From: Bog-473 sp963821755
GTDB lineage: Bacteria; Actinomycetota; Acidimicrobiia; Acidimicrobiales; RAAP-2
NCBI GenBank assembly: GCA_963821755.1
Contig: CAWGEX010000004.1
Span: 186,001-250,000, forward strand
Direction: 5' to 3'
DNA length: 64,000 bases
Each line of letters begins with the position of its first letter. The first letter of the stretch is position 1. Below the pieces are notes generated by a model that was not told the origin of the DNA, did no database searches, and worked only from the letters and a program-made list of their open reading frames with translations. Made by a program: the position numbers and the translations under genes. Below are positions 49,020 through 56,953 of this stretch, piece after piece.

Positions 49020-49742
49020 TCAGGCGGTGGCGGCCAGCTCCTCGTCCACCAAGCGGGCCCGGGCCGGGTCGATGTGCACGCCGGGGCCCATGGAGGTCGA
49101 CACGGTCACCGACAACATGTAGCGACCCTTGGCCGAGGCCGGCTTGGCCCGCTGGATCTCTTCCACGACGGCGTGCACATTGGCCACCAGCTGCTCGCGG
49201 GTGAACGATGCCTTGCCCACCCGGATATGCACATTGCCGACCTTGTCGGTCCGGTACTCGACGCGGCCGCCCTTGAATTCGGTGACGGCCTTGCCCACCT
49301 CCATGGTGACGGTGCCCGTCTTGGGGTTGGGCATCAGGCCTCGGGGGCCGAGGACACGCCCGAGCGCTCCCACCTGGCCCATGAGTTCGGGCGTGGCAAT
49401 GGCCACGTCGAAGTCCAGGAAGCCTCCGTTGACCCGGGCCACCAGGTCGTCGGCCCCCACCACGTCGGCGCCGGCGGCTCGCGCCTCTGCCGCCTGCTCG
49501 CCCGACGCGAACACGGCCACCCGCTCGGTCCGCCCGGTGCCCGAGGGCAGCGACAGTGTGCCACGCACGATCTGATCGGCCTTGCGAGGGTCCACGCCCA
49601 GGCGGAAGGCCAGCTCGACCGTCTCGTCAAAGGTGGTCCGGGACAACCCTTTGACGAGGTCAACCGCCTCGGCCACGCCGTAGAGCGCCTCGCGATCGAC
49701 CTTCCCCAAGGCGTCCCGGTATTTCTTTCCGTGCTGGGCCAT
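49020..49742 (-). CDS. rplA: 50S ribosomal protein L1
   Basis: The mobile L1-stalk protein that helps tRNA leave the E site. The 240 residues include MAQHGKKYRDALGKVDREAL, SLPSGTGRTERVAVFASGEQ, the signature RVLGPRGLMPNPKTGTVTME and VEYRTDKVGNVHIRVGKASF. It starts with ATG 33 bp after rplK and ends before the 248 bp leader of rplJ. Typical. Confidence 0.97.
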   Translation of the reverse strand: MAQHGKKYRDALGKVDREALYGVAEAVDLVKGLSRTTFDETVELAFRLGVDPRKADQIVRGTLSLPSGTGRTERVAVFASGEQAAEARAAGADVVGADDLVARVNGGFLDFDVAIATPELMGQVGALGRVLGPRGLMPNPKTGTVTMEVGKAVTEFKGGRVEYRTDKVGNVHIRVGKASFTREQLVANVHAVVEEIQRAKPASAKGRYMLSVTVSTSMGPGVHIDPARARLVDEELAATA

Positions 49743-49775
49743 CGTCTGTCTCCTGTCGCGTTCGTGTGGGGCCGC

Positions 49776-50207
49776 TCAGCCGGCGACCGTGATCCCCATG
49801 GATCGAGCGGTTCCGGCGACCTGCTTCTTCGCTGCCTCGAGGTCGTCGGTGTTGAGGTCCTTGAGCTTCACGTTGGCGATCTCGGCCAGTTGGGCGTCGG
49901 TAATCGTCCCGACCTGCTCACGTCCCGATGTCGCCGAGCCCTTGGCCAACCCGGCGGCGGTCCGCAGAAGAACCGGCGTCGGCGAGGTCTTGAGCACGAA
50001 GCTGAACGAGCGGTCCTCGTAAATGGTGATGTCGACCGGAATGACCGAACCACGCATGGACTCCGTCGCCGCGTTGTACTGCTTGCAGAATTCCATTGTC
50101 TGGACCCCGTGGGGTCCGAGCGCCGTACCCACCGGGGGGGCGGGGGTGGCCGATCCGGCTTCCAGCTGGATCTTCACCACGGCGAGGACACGCTTCTTGG
50201 GTGCCAT
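49776..50207 (-). CDS. rplK: 50S ribosomal protein L11
   Basis: A component of the GTPase-associated centre and the binding site of thiostrepton. The 143 residues start MAPKKRVLAVVKIQLEAGSA and have the proline-rich thiostrepton-site segment ATPAPPVGTALGPHGVQTME and the C-terminal RNA-binding AGTARSMGITVAG. It lies 36 bp after nusG and is followed by rplA. Typical. Confidence 0.97.
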   Translation of the reverse strand: MAPKKRVLAVVKIQLEAGSATPAPPVGTALGPHGVQTMEFCKQYNAATESMRGSVIPVDITIYEDRSFSFVLKTSPTPVLLRTAAGLAKGSATSGREQVGTITDAQLAEIANVKLKDLNTDDLEAAKKQVAGTARSMGITVAG

Positions 50208-50243
50208 CGTCTCTTGTCTCCTTCTTCTTCCTGATGCCTTGCT

Positions 50244-50978
50244 CTACAGCTTGGCGACTTGACTGAATTCGAGCTCCACCGGAGTCTCCCGTCCGAAGAT
50301 GTTGACCAGCACCTTCAACTTGAGCTGGTCCTCGTTGATCTCGGCGATCTGGCCGGAGAAGTCGGCGAACGGGCCTTCCTTCACCCGTACCGTCTCGTCG
50401 ACCTCGTACTCCAGACGGGGCCGGCTGCGCTTGGTCGGTGCGTCGGCGCCCTCGGCCTTGACCTGCAAGATGTTCTCCACCTCACGCCTCGAGAGTGGCG
50501 TCGGCTTCGTCCCCGGCCCGACGAACCCGGTCACGCCCGGGGTGTTGCGAATGGCCCCCCAGGTGTCATCGTCGAGGTCGCAACGGACCAGCAGATACCC
50601 GGGGAACACCTTCTTCTGGACGGTGACCTTCTTGCCGCCCTTGAATTCGACGACGTCCTCCATCGGAATGACCACCTCGAAGACCCGGTCCTCGATTCCC
50701 CGCGAAGCCACCACGTTGCCCATGTTGGAGCGCACCTTGTTCTCGTAGCCAGAATACGTGTGCACGACGTACCAGCGACCGGGGCGGTCGTAGGGGCTCT
50801 CGACGGGGATGACCTCCTCCTCGAGCGCCCAGCCACCGAGCTCGGTCTCCGCCGGGGCGTCCGGCTCGACCGGCTCGGCCGTGGCGTCGAGCACCAGGTC
50901 CGGCTCGCCGGGGCCGGTCGAGCTCTCGACGGTCTCTTCGCTGGTCACAGCTGCATCCTCCGCGTCAGTGTCAGTCAT
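50244..50978 (-). CDS. nusG: Transcription termination/antitermination protein NusG
   Basis: Binds RNA polymerase and either Rho or ribosomal S10. After an acidic N-terminal extension of about 65 residues (DTDAEDAAVTSEETVESS) come the NGN domain (RWYVVHTYSGYENKVRSNMG, VFPGYLLVRCDLDDDTWGAI) and the KOW domain (VRVKEGPFADFSGQIAEINE, VNIFGRETPVELEF). I start at ATG 50978, which has AGGTGG 5 nt upstream, giving 244 residues; an in-frame GTG at 50987 would add three. secE is 13 nt upstream. The long acidic head is shared with other actinobacterial NusG proteins. Confidence 0.95.
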   Translation of the reverse strand: MTDTDAEDAAVTSEETVESSTGPGEPDLVLDATAEPVEPDAPAETELGGWALEEEVIPVESPYDRPGRWYVVHTYSGYENKVRSNMGNVVASRGIEDRVFEVVIPMEDVVEFKGGKKVTVQKKVFPGYLLVRCDLDDDTWGAIRNTPGVTGFVGPGTKPTPLSRREVENILQVKAEGADAPTKRSRPRLEYEVDETVRVKEGPFADFSGQIAEINEDQLKLKVLVNIFGRETPVELEFSQVAKL

Positions 50979-50991
50979 CTCGGCCACCTGA

Positions 50992-51312
50992 CTATTTGGT
51001 GAACATGAGGGTGATGAGCTTCCCGAACGCCAAGTTCAAGAAGAAAATGAGGGTGATCATGATGATCAGGGTGGTCAGCACCACCGAGGTGTAGTTGATG
51101 AGCTCGGTTCGGGAGGGCCATTGCACCAGGCGCATCTCGTCCCGGACCTCGCGGCTGAACTGCAGGGGTGTCGTCCGCTTGCGGCCCGACGGCCCTTTTT
51201 GCGCCCGCGATCCGGCGGCCTGCTTGCCCGCGGGCGCGCGCCGAGTGGCCGGGGACCCATCGGCCTCCGTCTGGCCCTGTCGCTGCATCATGCGCTTGGT
51301 TTCGCGGTTCAC
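50992..51312 (-). CDS. secE: Preprotein translocase subunit SecE
   Basis: The small essential partner of SecY. The 106 residues have a basic, polar N-terminal half (RQGQTEADGSPATRRAPAGK), the conserved amphipathic segment FSREVRDEMRLVQWPSRTEL and one C-terminal membrane helix (VVLTTLIIMITLIFFLNLAF). The start is GTG 51312. It lies between tRNA-Trp and nusG, the standard arrangement. Confidence 0.95.
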   Translation of the reverse strand: MNRETKRMMQRQGQTEADGSPATRRAPAGKQAAGSRAQKGPSGRKRTTPLQFSREVRDEMRLVQWPSRTELINYTSVVLTTLIIMITLIFFLNLAFGKLITLMFTK

Positions 51313-51365
51313 GGGTTCTGCCTCACATCATTGATAGTCGGTCACAGCGTTTTGCGGGCTGCGAG

Positions 51366-51438
51366 CAGGGCAGGAGGGACTCGAACCCCCAACCGCCGGT
51401 TTTGGAGACCGGTGCTCTACCAGTTGAGCTACTGCCCT
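51366..51438 (-). tRNA. tRNA-Trp (CCA)
   Basis: A full cloverleaf on the minus strand. The acceptor arm AGGGCAG pairs with CTGCCCT, the anticodon stem CCGGT/ACCGG encloses CTCCAAA with anticodon CCA, and the T-arm has GGTTCGAGTCC. The discriminator base is G. The 3' CCA is not encoded. It lies between rpmG and secE, as in many Actinobacteria. Confidence 0.96.
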
Positions 51439-51530
51439 CGGTGGGTGGCCATCTGTGTCGGTGGCGGAAGGTTCTCCCCCCTGACCTGGGGAACGACCCG
51501 CCAGAGTAGCACCGGCCGGGCGAAGATGGC

Positions 51531-51695
51531 TCAGCGGGTCTCCTTGTGCACCGTATGCTGGCGATCCCACCGGCAGAACTTCTTCATCTCGATCCGCTCG
51601 CGATCGTTCAGCTTGTTCTTGGTGGTGATGTAGTTCCGTCGCTTGCAGACCTCGCACGCCAGCGTGACCTGCACCCTTTTCTCGTTCTTCGCCAT
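51531..51695 (-). CDS. rpmG: 50S ribosomal protein L33
   Basis: A small protein of the 50S E-site region. The 54 residues are MAKNEKRVQVTLACEVCKRR, then NYITTKNKLNDRERIEMKKF and CRWDRQHTVHKETR. The first zinc knuckle (CEVC) is present, but the second is reduced to one cysteine (FCRWDRQH), so zinc binding may be partial or use the nearby histidine. I start at ATG 51695, although the frame is open through the upstream tRNA. It lies between tRNA-Met and tRNA-Trp. Confidence 0.95.
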   Translation of the reverse strand: MAKNEKRVQVTLACEVCKRRNYITTKNKLNDRERIEMKKFCRWDRQHTVHKETR

Positions 51696-51737
51696 GCTCG
51701 ATCCTTCTTTCTCACTGCCCGGGAGACCGCCCCGGCC

Positions 51738-51814
51738 TGGTAGCGGCGGCGGGACTCGAACCCGCGACAACACGATTATGAGCCGTGTGCTCTGACCAAC
51801 TGAGCTACGCCGCC
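51738..51814 (-). tRNA. tRNA-Met (CAT), elongator
   Basis: The cloverleaf spans 51741-51814, and the 3' CCA is encoded (51738-51740). Acceptor GGCGGCG pairs with CGCCGCT, ending in a G-U pair. The anticodon stem CACGG/TCGTG has one G-U pair and encloses CTCATAA. The sequence is of the elongator type, not the initiator, which would have a mismatch at 1:72. A tRNA-Ile with modified CAT anticodon is less likely on this sequence. Confidence 0.93.
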
Positions 51815-51821
51815 AAGGGCG

Positions 51822-51894
51822 AGCCTCCTGTCAGAATTGAACTGACGACCCCAGCCTTACCATGGCTGTGCTCTACCGACTGAGCTAAGGAGGC
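51822..51894 (-). tRNA. tRNA-Thr (GGT)
   Basis: A full cloverleaf on the minus strand: acceptor GCCTCCT with AGGAGGC, anticodon stem CAGCC/GGCTG around ATGGTAA with anticodon GGT, and a T-arm with GTTCAATTC. Discriminator U. The 3' CCA is not encoded. It lies 7 bp before tRNA-Met, likely in the same transcript. Confidence 0.95.
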
Positions 51895-51994
51895 ACCACG
51901 ACCGTTGAGCCGCGAACCGTCAATGATAGCCAGAGCCAGGCCAACGACGCCGACCGGCATCGGCGAAACGTCACGGCGACGGTACCATCCGCCT

Positions 51995-52528
51995 GTGCAT
52001 CCGCCCGTGCGTACGCGCTTGGCCGCCCCTGGTGACGCCGACGCCATCAGGGCGATCTACAACGTGGAGGTACTCGGCAGCACCAACACGTTCGACATGG
52101 TGCCGCGGACGGCGGACGAACAGGCGTCCTGGCTGGACGAGCACCGGGGCGTGCACCCGGCCATCGTGGCGGTCGAGGGGGCGGGGGTCACTCGGGGCCA
52201 CGTGGGCGCCGACGGCGAGATCGTGCTCGGTTTCGGGTCCCTCTCGGTCTACCGCGAGCGCCCGGGCTATGCCGCCACGGCCGAGAACTCGCTCTACGTC
52301 GACCGCGACCACCGCGGCAAGGGCATCGGTCGTGCCCTCCTCGATGAGCTCCTGACCCTGGCCCGGCGGCACGGGTTCCACTCGCTCATCGCTCGAATCG
52401 CCGGTCACAACGAGACGTCGATCGGGCTCCACCGCGCCGCCGGATTCGAGTTGGTGGGCGTGGAACGCGAAGTGGGCCGCAAGCACCGCCAATGGCTGGA
52501 CGTGGTCGAACTCCAGCGCGTTTTGTAG
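51995..52528 (+). CDS. GNAT N-acetyltransferase (phosphinothricin acetyltransferase-like)
   Basis: A 177-residue acetyl-CoA-dependent transferase. The N-terminus RTRLAAPGDADAIRAIYNVE and the region TAENSLYVDRDHRGKGIGRA, with the acetyl-CoA-binding R-x2-G-x-G/A motif, match the Pat/bar-like branch. ARIAGHNETSIGLHRAAGFE is the C-terminal GNAT helix. I start at GTG 51995; TACCAT 7 nt ahead looks like a -10 box, suggesting a leaderless mRNA, but GTG 52007 or upstream codons are possible. The substrate is unknown; amino acids or toxins are usual for this group. Confidence 0.85.
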   Translation: MHPPVRTRLAAPGDADAIRAIYNVEVLGSTNTFDMVPRTADEQASWLDEHRGVHPAIVAVEGAGVTRGHVGADGEIVLGFGSLSVYRERPGYAATAENSLYVDRDHRGKGIGRALLDELLTLARRHGFHSLIARIAGHNETSIGLHRAAGFELVGVEREVGRKHRQWLDVVELQRVL

Positions 52529-52568
52529 ATCAGCCCAAGACTACGGACTGGTAGGTCAGCCCGGACTA

Positions 52569-54197
52569 TCAGCCCGGGCTGGAGGGTTGGCTCGAGGCCA
52601 GCCGGGCGCTCGGAGGCACCAGGGAGGTGTCGATCATGCGCCATGAGGTGGTCCACTTGCCCAGCGGGAACATGGCGACGCCCCACAGGACCACGACGGC
52701 CGCCACCATGCTGGCCGGGTTGGTGAGCACCAGCTGATGCAGCAGCGACGCGCCGCCGGTGAGCCCGATGAAGGGCGCCACGACGGAAAGCGCCAACACC
52801 AGGGTCAGCATCCGCCCGGTGACGACGGGCGCCATCAAGATGATGCCCCAGGTCAGGTACCAGGGCTGCACCACCGGTCCGAGTAGGACGAACATCAACA
52901 AGGAGATCCCCAGCGCGTTCAAGATGCCCAGCCGTTGACTGTGTTTGAGGCAGTAGACGGCGACGCCGACGGCCGACAGGAGCCCGAGCAGCCGGGTGAC
53001 GGTGAGGACACCGCCGAGGCCGACGCCGACGCCCAGCACATGGAGGCCCCCGCTGATCACCAGGCCGACGGCGGTGGCCGGGGCCATCCAGGAGCGCACG
53101 GTGCCCGGAGTGCCCAAGTTGGCGATCCAGCCGTAGCCGAGGCCGGAGATCAGGGAGAACACCGTCATCACCGCCAGGGCGATCAGCGCCGCCTTGACCA
53201 GGGGCCGCACCCGCTCCTGCCAGGTCACGCCGGACCCGGTCCAGCCCCAGGCGACGTAGATGATGCCCATGGCCGCCGGCACCTTGATGGCCGCCGCCAT
53301 GGTGCACAGGATGACGCCCCACACCGGGTGTTTGAGCTTGGCCGCCGTGATGCCGGCGACCAGCAACCCGACCATGATGGCGTCGTTGTGCACCCCGCCA
53401 ATGAGTGCCAGCAGGGTCAGGGGGTTGAGCACGGCCAGCACGAAGGCCGAGGCCGGGTCGCGTCCGTAGGCCTGGGCCAGCTTGGGGATGCAGTAGGCGA
53501 TGAGGCCCACGCCCACCACCGAGAGCAGGCGCAGGAAGAGCACGGTGACCATGGCGTTGTGCCCACTGGCCGAGGCGAACCAGCCGTCCACCATCAAGAA
53601 CAGCGGACCGTACGGAGCTGGAGTGTTCTTCCACAGGGCATCGACCGGGTTCACGAATTGGCCCGAGCCAATGGTCCCGGGGCCGTAGAGGTAGGGATTG
53701 ATGTGGTGGCTCATCATCTCGCCCTGGGCGGCGTAGGAGAAAACGTCGCGGCTGAAGAGCGGCGCCACCATGAGGAGGGGGACGATCCAGGCCGCCAGCA
53801 TCCAGGCCAACGGGCGGATCGGGACACCGGGGCGGTGGCGCAGGGTCTGGAACAGGCCGTACCAGACTCGGACGAAAAGGAGCATCCCGCCGTAGACGGC
53901 CACCAAGCCGGGGAGCAGGAGGAGGACCTGCTCGGGGTTGAAGACCGAGGGCTCTCCGAAGAACCAGGTTCCCGCCATCTCGAGCTTGAAGGGCGAGCCG
54001 GGCAGCGACGCCCCGATGCTCACGGACAAGATGGCGAGAAAGCCGAGGATCGCCGGTCGGCGGAGCACGCGCCCATCGAACCTGGCGCCGTCTTCAGATT
54101 CGACGCGATCGGAGAGAGCCAGGCGGGGGGCGACACGCAGACGCATCCCGTCGGCCACCATGCCCAAGCGCTGCGCCCGTGACTGCACCCGGTCCAT
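52569..54197 (-). CDS. GT-C glycosyltransferase, MptB-like polyprenol-phosphate mannosyltransferase
   Basis: A multi-spanning membrane protein of about 542 residues with 12 or so hydrophobic segments. The conserved luminal loop near the first third, PLFSRDVFSYAAQGEMMSHH followed by INPYLYGPGTIGSGQFVNPV and NTPAPYGPLF, matches the MptB family of alpha-1,6-mannosyltransferases, which use polyprenyl-phosphate mannose to build cell-envelope lipoglycans. The Arg-Asp of this loop is the catalytic region of GT-C enzymes. I start at ATG 54197; the frame is open to 54326 and no clear ribosome binding site decides. The C-terminal tail is polar. The exact acceptor is unknown. Confidence 0.82.
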   Translation of the reverse strand: MDRVQSRAQRLGMVADGMRLRVAPRLALSDRVESEDGARFDGRVLRRPAILGFLAILSVSIGASLPGSPFKLEMAGTWFFGEPSVFNPEQVLLLLPGLVAVYGGMLLFVRVWYGLFQTLRHRPGVPIRPLAWMLAAWIVPLLMVAPLFSRDVFSYAAQGEMMSHHINPYLYGPGTIGSGQFVNPVDALWKNTPAPYGPLFLMVDGWFASASGHNAMVTVLFLRLLSVVGVGLIAYCIPKLAQAYGRDPASAFVLAVLNPLTLLALIGGVHNDAIMVGLLVAGITAAKLKHPVWGVILCTMAAAIKVPAAMGIIYVAWGWTGSGVTWQERVRPLVKAALIALAVMTVFSLISGLGYGWIANLGTPGTVRSWMAPATAVGLVISGGLHVLGVGVGLGGVLTVTRLLGLLSAVGVAVYCLKHSQRLGILNALGISLLMFVLLGPVVQPWYLTWGIILMAPVVTGRMLTLVLALSVVAPFIGLTGGASLLHQLVLTNPASMVAAVVVLWGVAMFPLGKWTTSWRMIDTSLVPPSARLASSQPSSPG

Positions 54198-54407
54198 GAC
54201 TGCGGTTGCAGCTGTGGCTATCCGTTGGTCCACTTGGTCGTCCGTCTCGCTTTTCGCTTGCCGCACGCACCGGGCCGACGGGCCGGTAGGCGGAGGGGGG
54301 GCATGCCGACACACAGGCGTCCGCAACCAATCCGAAATCTCATTGTAACGACCTCAGGTGGTCGCGCAAGAGTATGGGCTCAGCACCTCCTGGCAGCTTG
54401 CATTGCG

Positions 54408-54490
54408 TGGGCCGGGGAGGATTCGAACCTCCGTAGGCGTTAACCGACAGGTTTACAGCCTGTTTCCTTTGGCCACTCGGACACCGACCC
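54408..54490 (-). tRNA. tRNA-Tyr (GTA)
   Basis: A class II tRNA with a long variable arm: acceptor GGGTCGG with CCGGCCC (one G-U pair), anticodon stem ACAGG/CCTGT around CTGTAAA (anticodon GTA), a variable arm of about 13 bases and a T-arm with GGTTCGAATCC. The discriminator is A, and CCA is not encoded. Confidence 0.95.
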
Positions 54491-54556
54491 GCAGCGGGCG
54501 AGGATAGCCCGACCGGGAGCCCTGGCGGCCCACGGCAGGCCGGTACGCTGGCGCCC

Positions 54557-55045
54557 ATGCCTACCTTCGACATTGTCTCCGAGGTCGATATGCAAGAAGT
54601 GCGCAACGCGGTGGACCAGGCCAACCGCGAAGCAGCCACGCGATTCGACTTCAAGAACACCGACTCCTCCGTTGCCTGGAGCGAGGAGGAACTGGTGCTC
54701 GCCTCCTCGACCGAGGATCGTCTGCGGGCGCTGCACCAGGTCCTCGATGAGAAGCTGGTCAAGCGTCATGTCTCGCTCAAGGCCTTTGAGGACGCCAAGA
54801 TCGAAGAGGCCCACAAGGGCACCTCCCGCCAGAAGATCGCCATTCGGGCCGGCATCTCCCAGGATCACGCCAAGAAGCTGAACAAATTCATCAAGGAATT
54901 GGGGCTCAAAGGGGTGTCGTCACAGACCCAGGGCGATCAACTCCGGGTCACGGGCAAGAAGCGCGATGACCTCCAAGCTGTCATCACCGCCTGCAAGGAA
55001 GCTGACTTCGGTATCCCCCTGCAGTTCAACAATTTCCGCGACTAA
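54557..55045 (+). CDS. YajQ family nucleotide-binding protein
   Basis: A 162-residue YajQ protein: MPTFDIVSEVDMQEVRNAVD, RFDFKNTDSSVAWSEEELVL, HKGTSRQKIAIRAGISQDHA and FGIPLQFNNFRD are the family landmarks. Members bind cyclic di-GMP in some bacteria and nucleic acids or nucleotides in others; neither role has been shown for actinobacteria as far as I know. The start is ATG 54557. The 3' end overlaps the stop of the convergent gtrA-like gene. Confidence 0.93.
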   Translation: MPTFDIVSEVDMQEVRNAVDQANREAATRFDFKNTDSSVAWSEEELVLASSTEDRLRALHQVLDEKLVKRHVSLKAFEDAKIEEAHKGTSRQKIAIRAGISQDHAKKLNKFIKELGLKGVSSQTQGDQLRVTGKKRDDLQAVITACKEADFGIPLQFNNFRD

Positions 55046-55620
55046 GCGGCGCCGCCGGACCCCGGCCCCGGCGAGACCGAGGGCGAGGCCGAGGGGATCG
55101 CGGTGTGCTCCACGGCCTCTTCCACCGCTTCCTCGGCCTTCAGGTGCTCATCGAATTCCGACAATTCAACCTTGAACATCTTGTTGAACACCACCAGCTT
55201 GGCCACCCAGAAGACGGCGAAGGAGATCACGTTGGCCGCGAGGACGACCACCGTCAATTCGGAGTGGCTGAGGCCGTACTTGACGCCGATGTGATGAGCC
55301 ACCCCGGCCCCGATGATGGAAAAGGCGATGCCGAGCGCCGCCATCGTCCAGAACGGGACGATTTCCTTCATGATGTGGGATCGGCCGGACTTGCCCCAGG
55401 CCCATCGACGGTTGAGCCAATAGGACGGGATGGTGGCGACCGCGTTGCCGAAGACGGTCGCCTTCACCTCGGAGGACCAGACGTGGAAGACGCCGAAGAC
55501 CAGTGCGATGACGACCAGCGACACCATCGTCGAGATGACCGACACCATCGAGTAGCGGAAGACCTTGCGACCTTCGTGGGTGTGCAACCAGGCGTTCAGA
55601 GCGTGGAGCCGGTCGAGCAC
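55042..55620 (-). CDS. GtrA family membrane protein
   Basis: A 192-residue small membrane protein with four hydrophobic segments (RYSMVSVISTMVSLVVIALV, AVATIPSYWLNRRWAWGKSG around the second, IVPFWTMAALGIAFSIIGAG, LTVVVLAANVISFAVFWVAK). GtrA proteins are thought to flip polyprenyl-linked sugars; NRRWAWG is the family's conserved loop. The last 40 residues are an acidic then Pro/Ser tail (KAEEAVEEAVEHTAIP). Start is GTG 55620. Stop overlaps the yajQ stop on the other strand. Confidence 0.9.
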   Translation of the reverse strand: MLDRLHALNAWLHTHEGRKVFRYSMVSVISTMVSLVVIALVFGVFHVWSSEVKATVFGNAVATIPSYWLNRRWAWGKSGRSHIMKEIVPFWTMAALGIAFSIIGAGVAHHIGVKYGLSHSELTVVVLAANVISFAVFWVAKLVVFNKMFKVELSEFDEHLKAEEAVEEAVEHTAIPSASPSVSPGPGSGGAA

Positions 55621-55664
55621 GAGGCAACATTAGCCCGGGGATCATTTGGTCTCCTGGGGGCCGA

Positions 55665-56879
55665 CTAGGGGCGCCCTGTGACCAACCCGTTGGCCCTCGC
55701 CACCTGCCCGAACCAGTAGGCGCTCGGCTTGGGGCGGCGCTCGAACGTACCCGGGGCCACCGACACCATCCCGAACTGCGGCCCGTAGCCCAGGTGCCAT
55801 TCGAAGTTGTCGAGCAGGCTCCAGACGAAATAGCCCCGGAGGTCGATGCCCTCGGTCAGGCAGCGGTGCGCGCTCTCGATGGCCTCGCTCAAGAAGGCGA
55901 TGCGGTCGGCGTCATCGGCCGTGGCGATGCCGTTCTCGGTGACCACGACCGGTCGACCACTGATCGCGGCGGCGCGTCGCACGCAGAACTCGACCGCCTG
56001 GGGCCAGCGTTCGTCGTCCATCTGCGTCACCGGCACGCTCGGATCGTTCGGCGCCTGGCCGTCGGGGCCGAAGTGCATGCGGGTGTAGCACTGGACCCCT
56101 ACGAAGTCGTCACCGGCGGTGGCCCGCAGGAAGGTGTTCTCCAGTACCTCCTCGGCCGCGTCGCGCAGCGACTCGCCACCTGCTTCCGCCGTGATCTCCG
56201 CCATGGAGAGGGTGAGCCCGACCGGGTAGTCCCCGGGCCCAGACCGCAAGGCCTCGACGGCCAGGCGATGGGCCCGGACCATGGCCTCGTTGACCGCAGA
56301 GAAACGGAAGAAGTCGTCCTTAACCCCGGGCGGGTACTGGCCCTGGAAGTAGCCCATCACCCCGACCACGTTGGGCTCGTTGATGGTGCAGGCCCAGCCG
56401 ATGAGATCGCCCAGGTACGCCGCAGCCCTGGTCACGAAGCGAGCGAAGCATTCGGGGGCGTCGGGTGCCTCCCAGCCCCCGCGCCCGGTCAGCCACAGCG
56501 GCGTGGTGAAGTGGTGGAAGGTGACCACTGGCAGCACCCCTCGTCCGTGGCAGGCGGCACACATCCGCCGGTAGTGCTCCAGGGCGGCCAGGGAGAACTC
56601 CCCTTCGGCCGGCTCGATCCGGCTCCATTCGAGCGAAAATCGGTAGGCCGTCAACCCCAGGTCGCCGACCAGGTCGACGTCCTCGCGCCACCGGTGGAAC
56701 GAGTCGCAGGCATCGCCGCTGGACGCCACGGTCCCCGAGTCCGGATCGTGCTCCCAGGCCCACCAGTCGTTGTTGACGTTGCCGCCCTCGATCTGATGGG
56801 CCGCCGTGGCCACGCCCCAAGTGAACCCTTCGGGGAAGTCGAGGCGCTCCTCGCCGGTGGTGTCGCGTGCTGTGCTCAT
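55665..56879 (-). CDS. Glycoside hydrolase family 1 beta-glucosidase
   Basis: A 404-residue cytosolic retaining beta-glycosidase. The acid/base glutamate is in WACTINEPNVVGVMGY, the nucleophile in RPVVVTENGIATADDADRIA, and the N-terminal substrate-binding region FPEGFTWGVATAAHQIEGGN is typical of family 1. The C-terminus has YFVWSLLDNFEWHLGYGPQF, also conserved. It is somewhat shorter than the usual 440-470 residues. No signal peptide is visible. It starts with ATG 56879, 75 bp from the divergent tesB. Confidence 0.93.
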   Translation of the reverse strand: MSTARDTTGEERLDFPEGFTWGVATAAHQIEGGNVNNDWWAWEHDPDSGTVASSGDACDSFHRWREDVDLVGDLGLTAYRFSLEWSRIEPAEGEFSLAALEHYRRMCAACHGRGVLPVVTFHHFTTPLWLTGRGGWEAPDAPECFARFVTRAAAYLGDLIGWACTINEPNVVGVMGYFQGQYPPGVKDDFFRFSAVNEAMVRAHRLAVEALRSGPGDYPVGLTLSMAEITAEAGGESLRDAAEEVLENTFLRATAGDDFVGVQCYTRMHFGPDGQAPNDPSVPVTQMDDERWPQAVEFCVRRAAAISGRPVVVTENGIATADDADRIAFLSEAIESAHRCLTEGIDLRGYFVWSLLDNFEWHLGYGPQFGMVSVAPGTFERRPKPSAYWFGQVARANGLVTGRP

Positions 56880-56953
56880 GGTGGCGCACGGTAGCGGGAA
56901 CGATGTTCCCGCGCCGGGCGTCGGTGGTGACGCCGGCCTGCGAACATGGGCGC

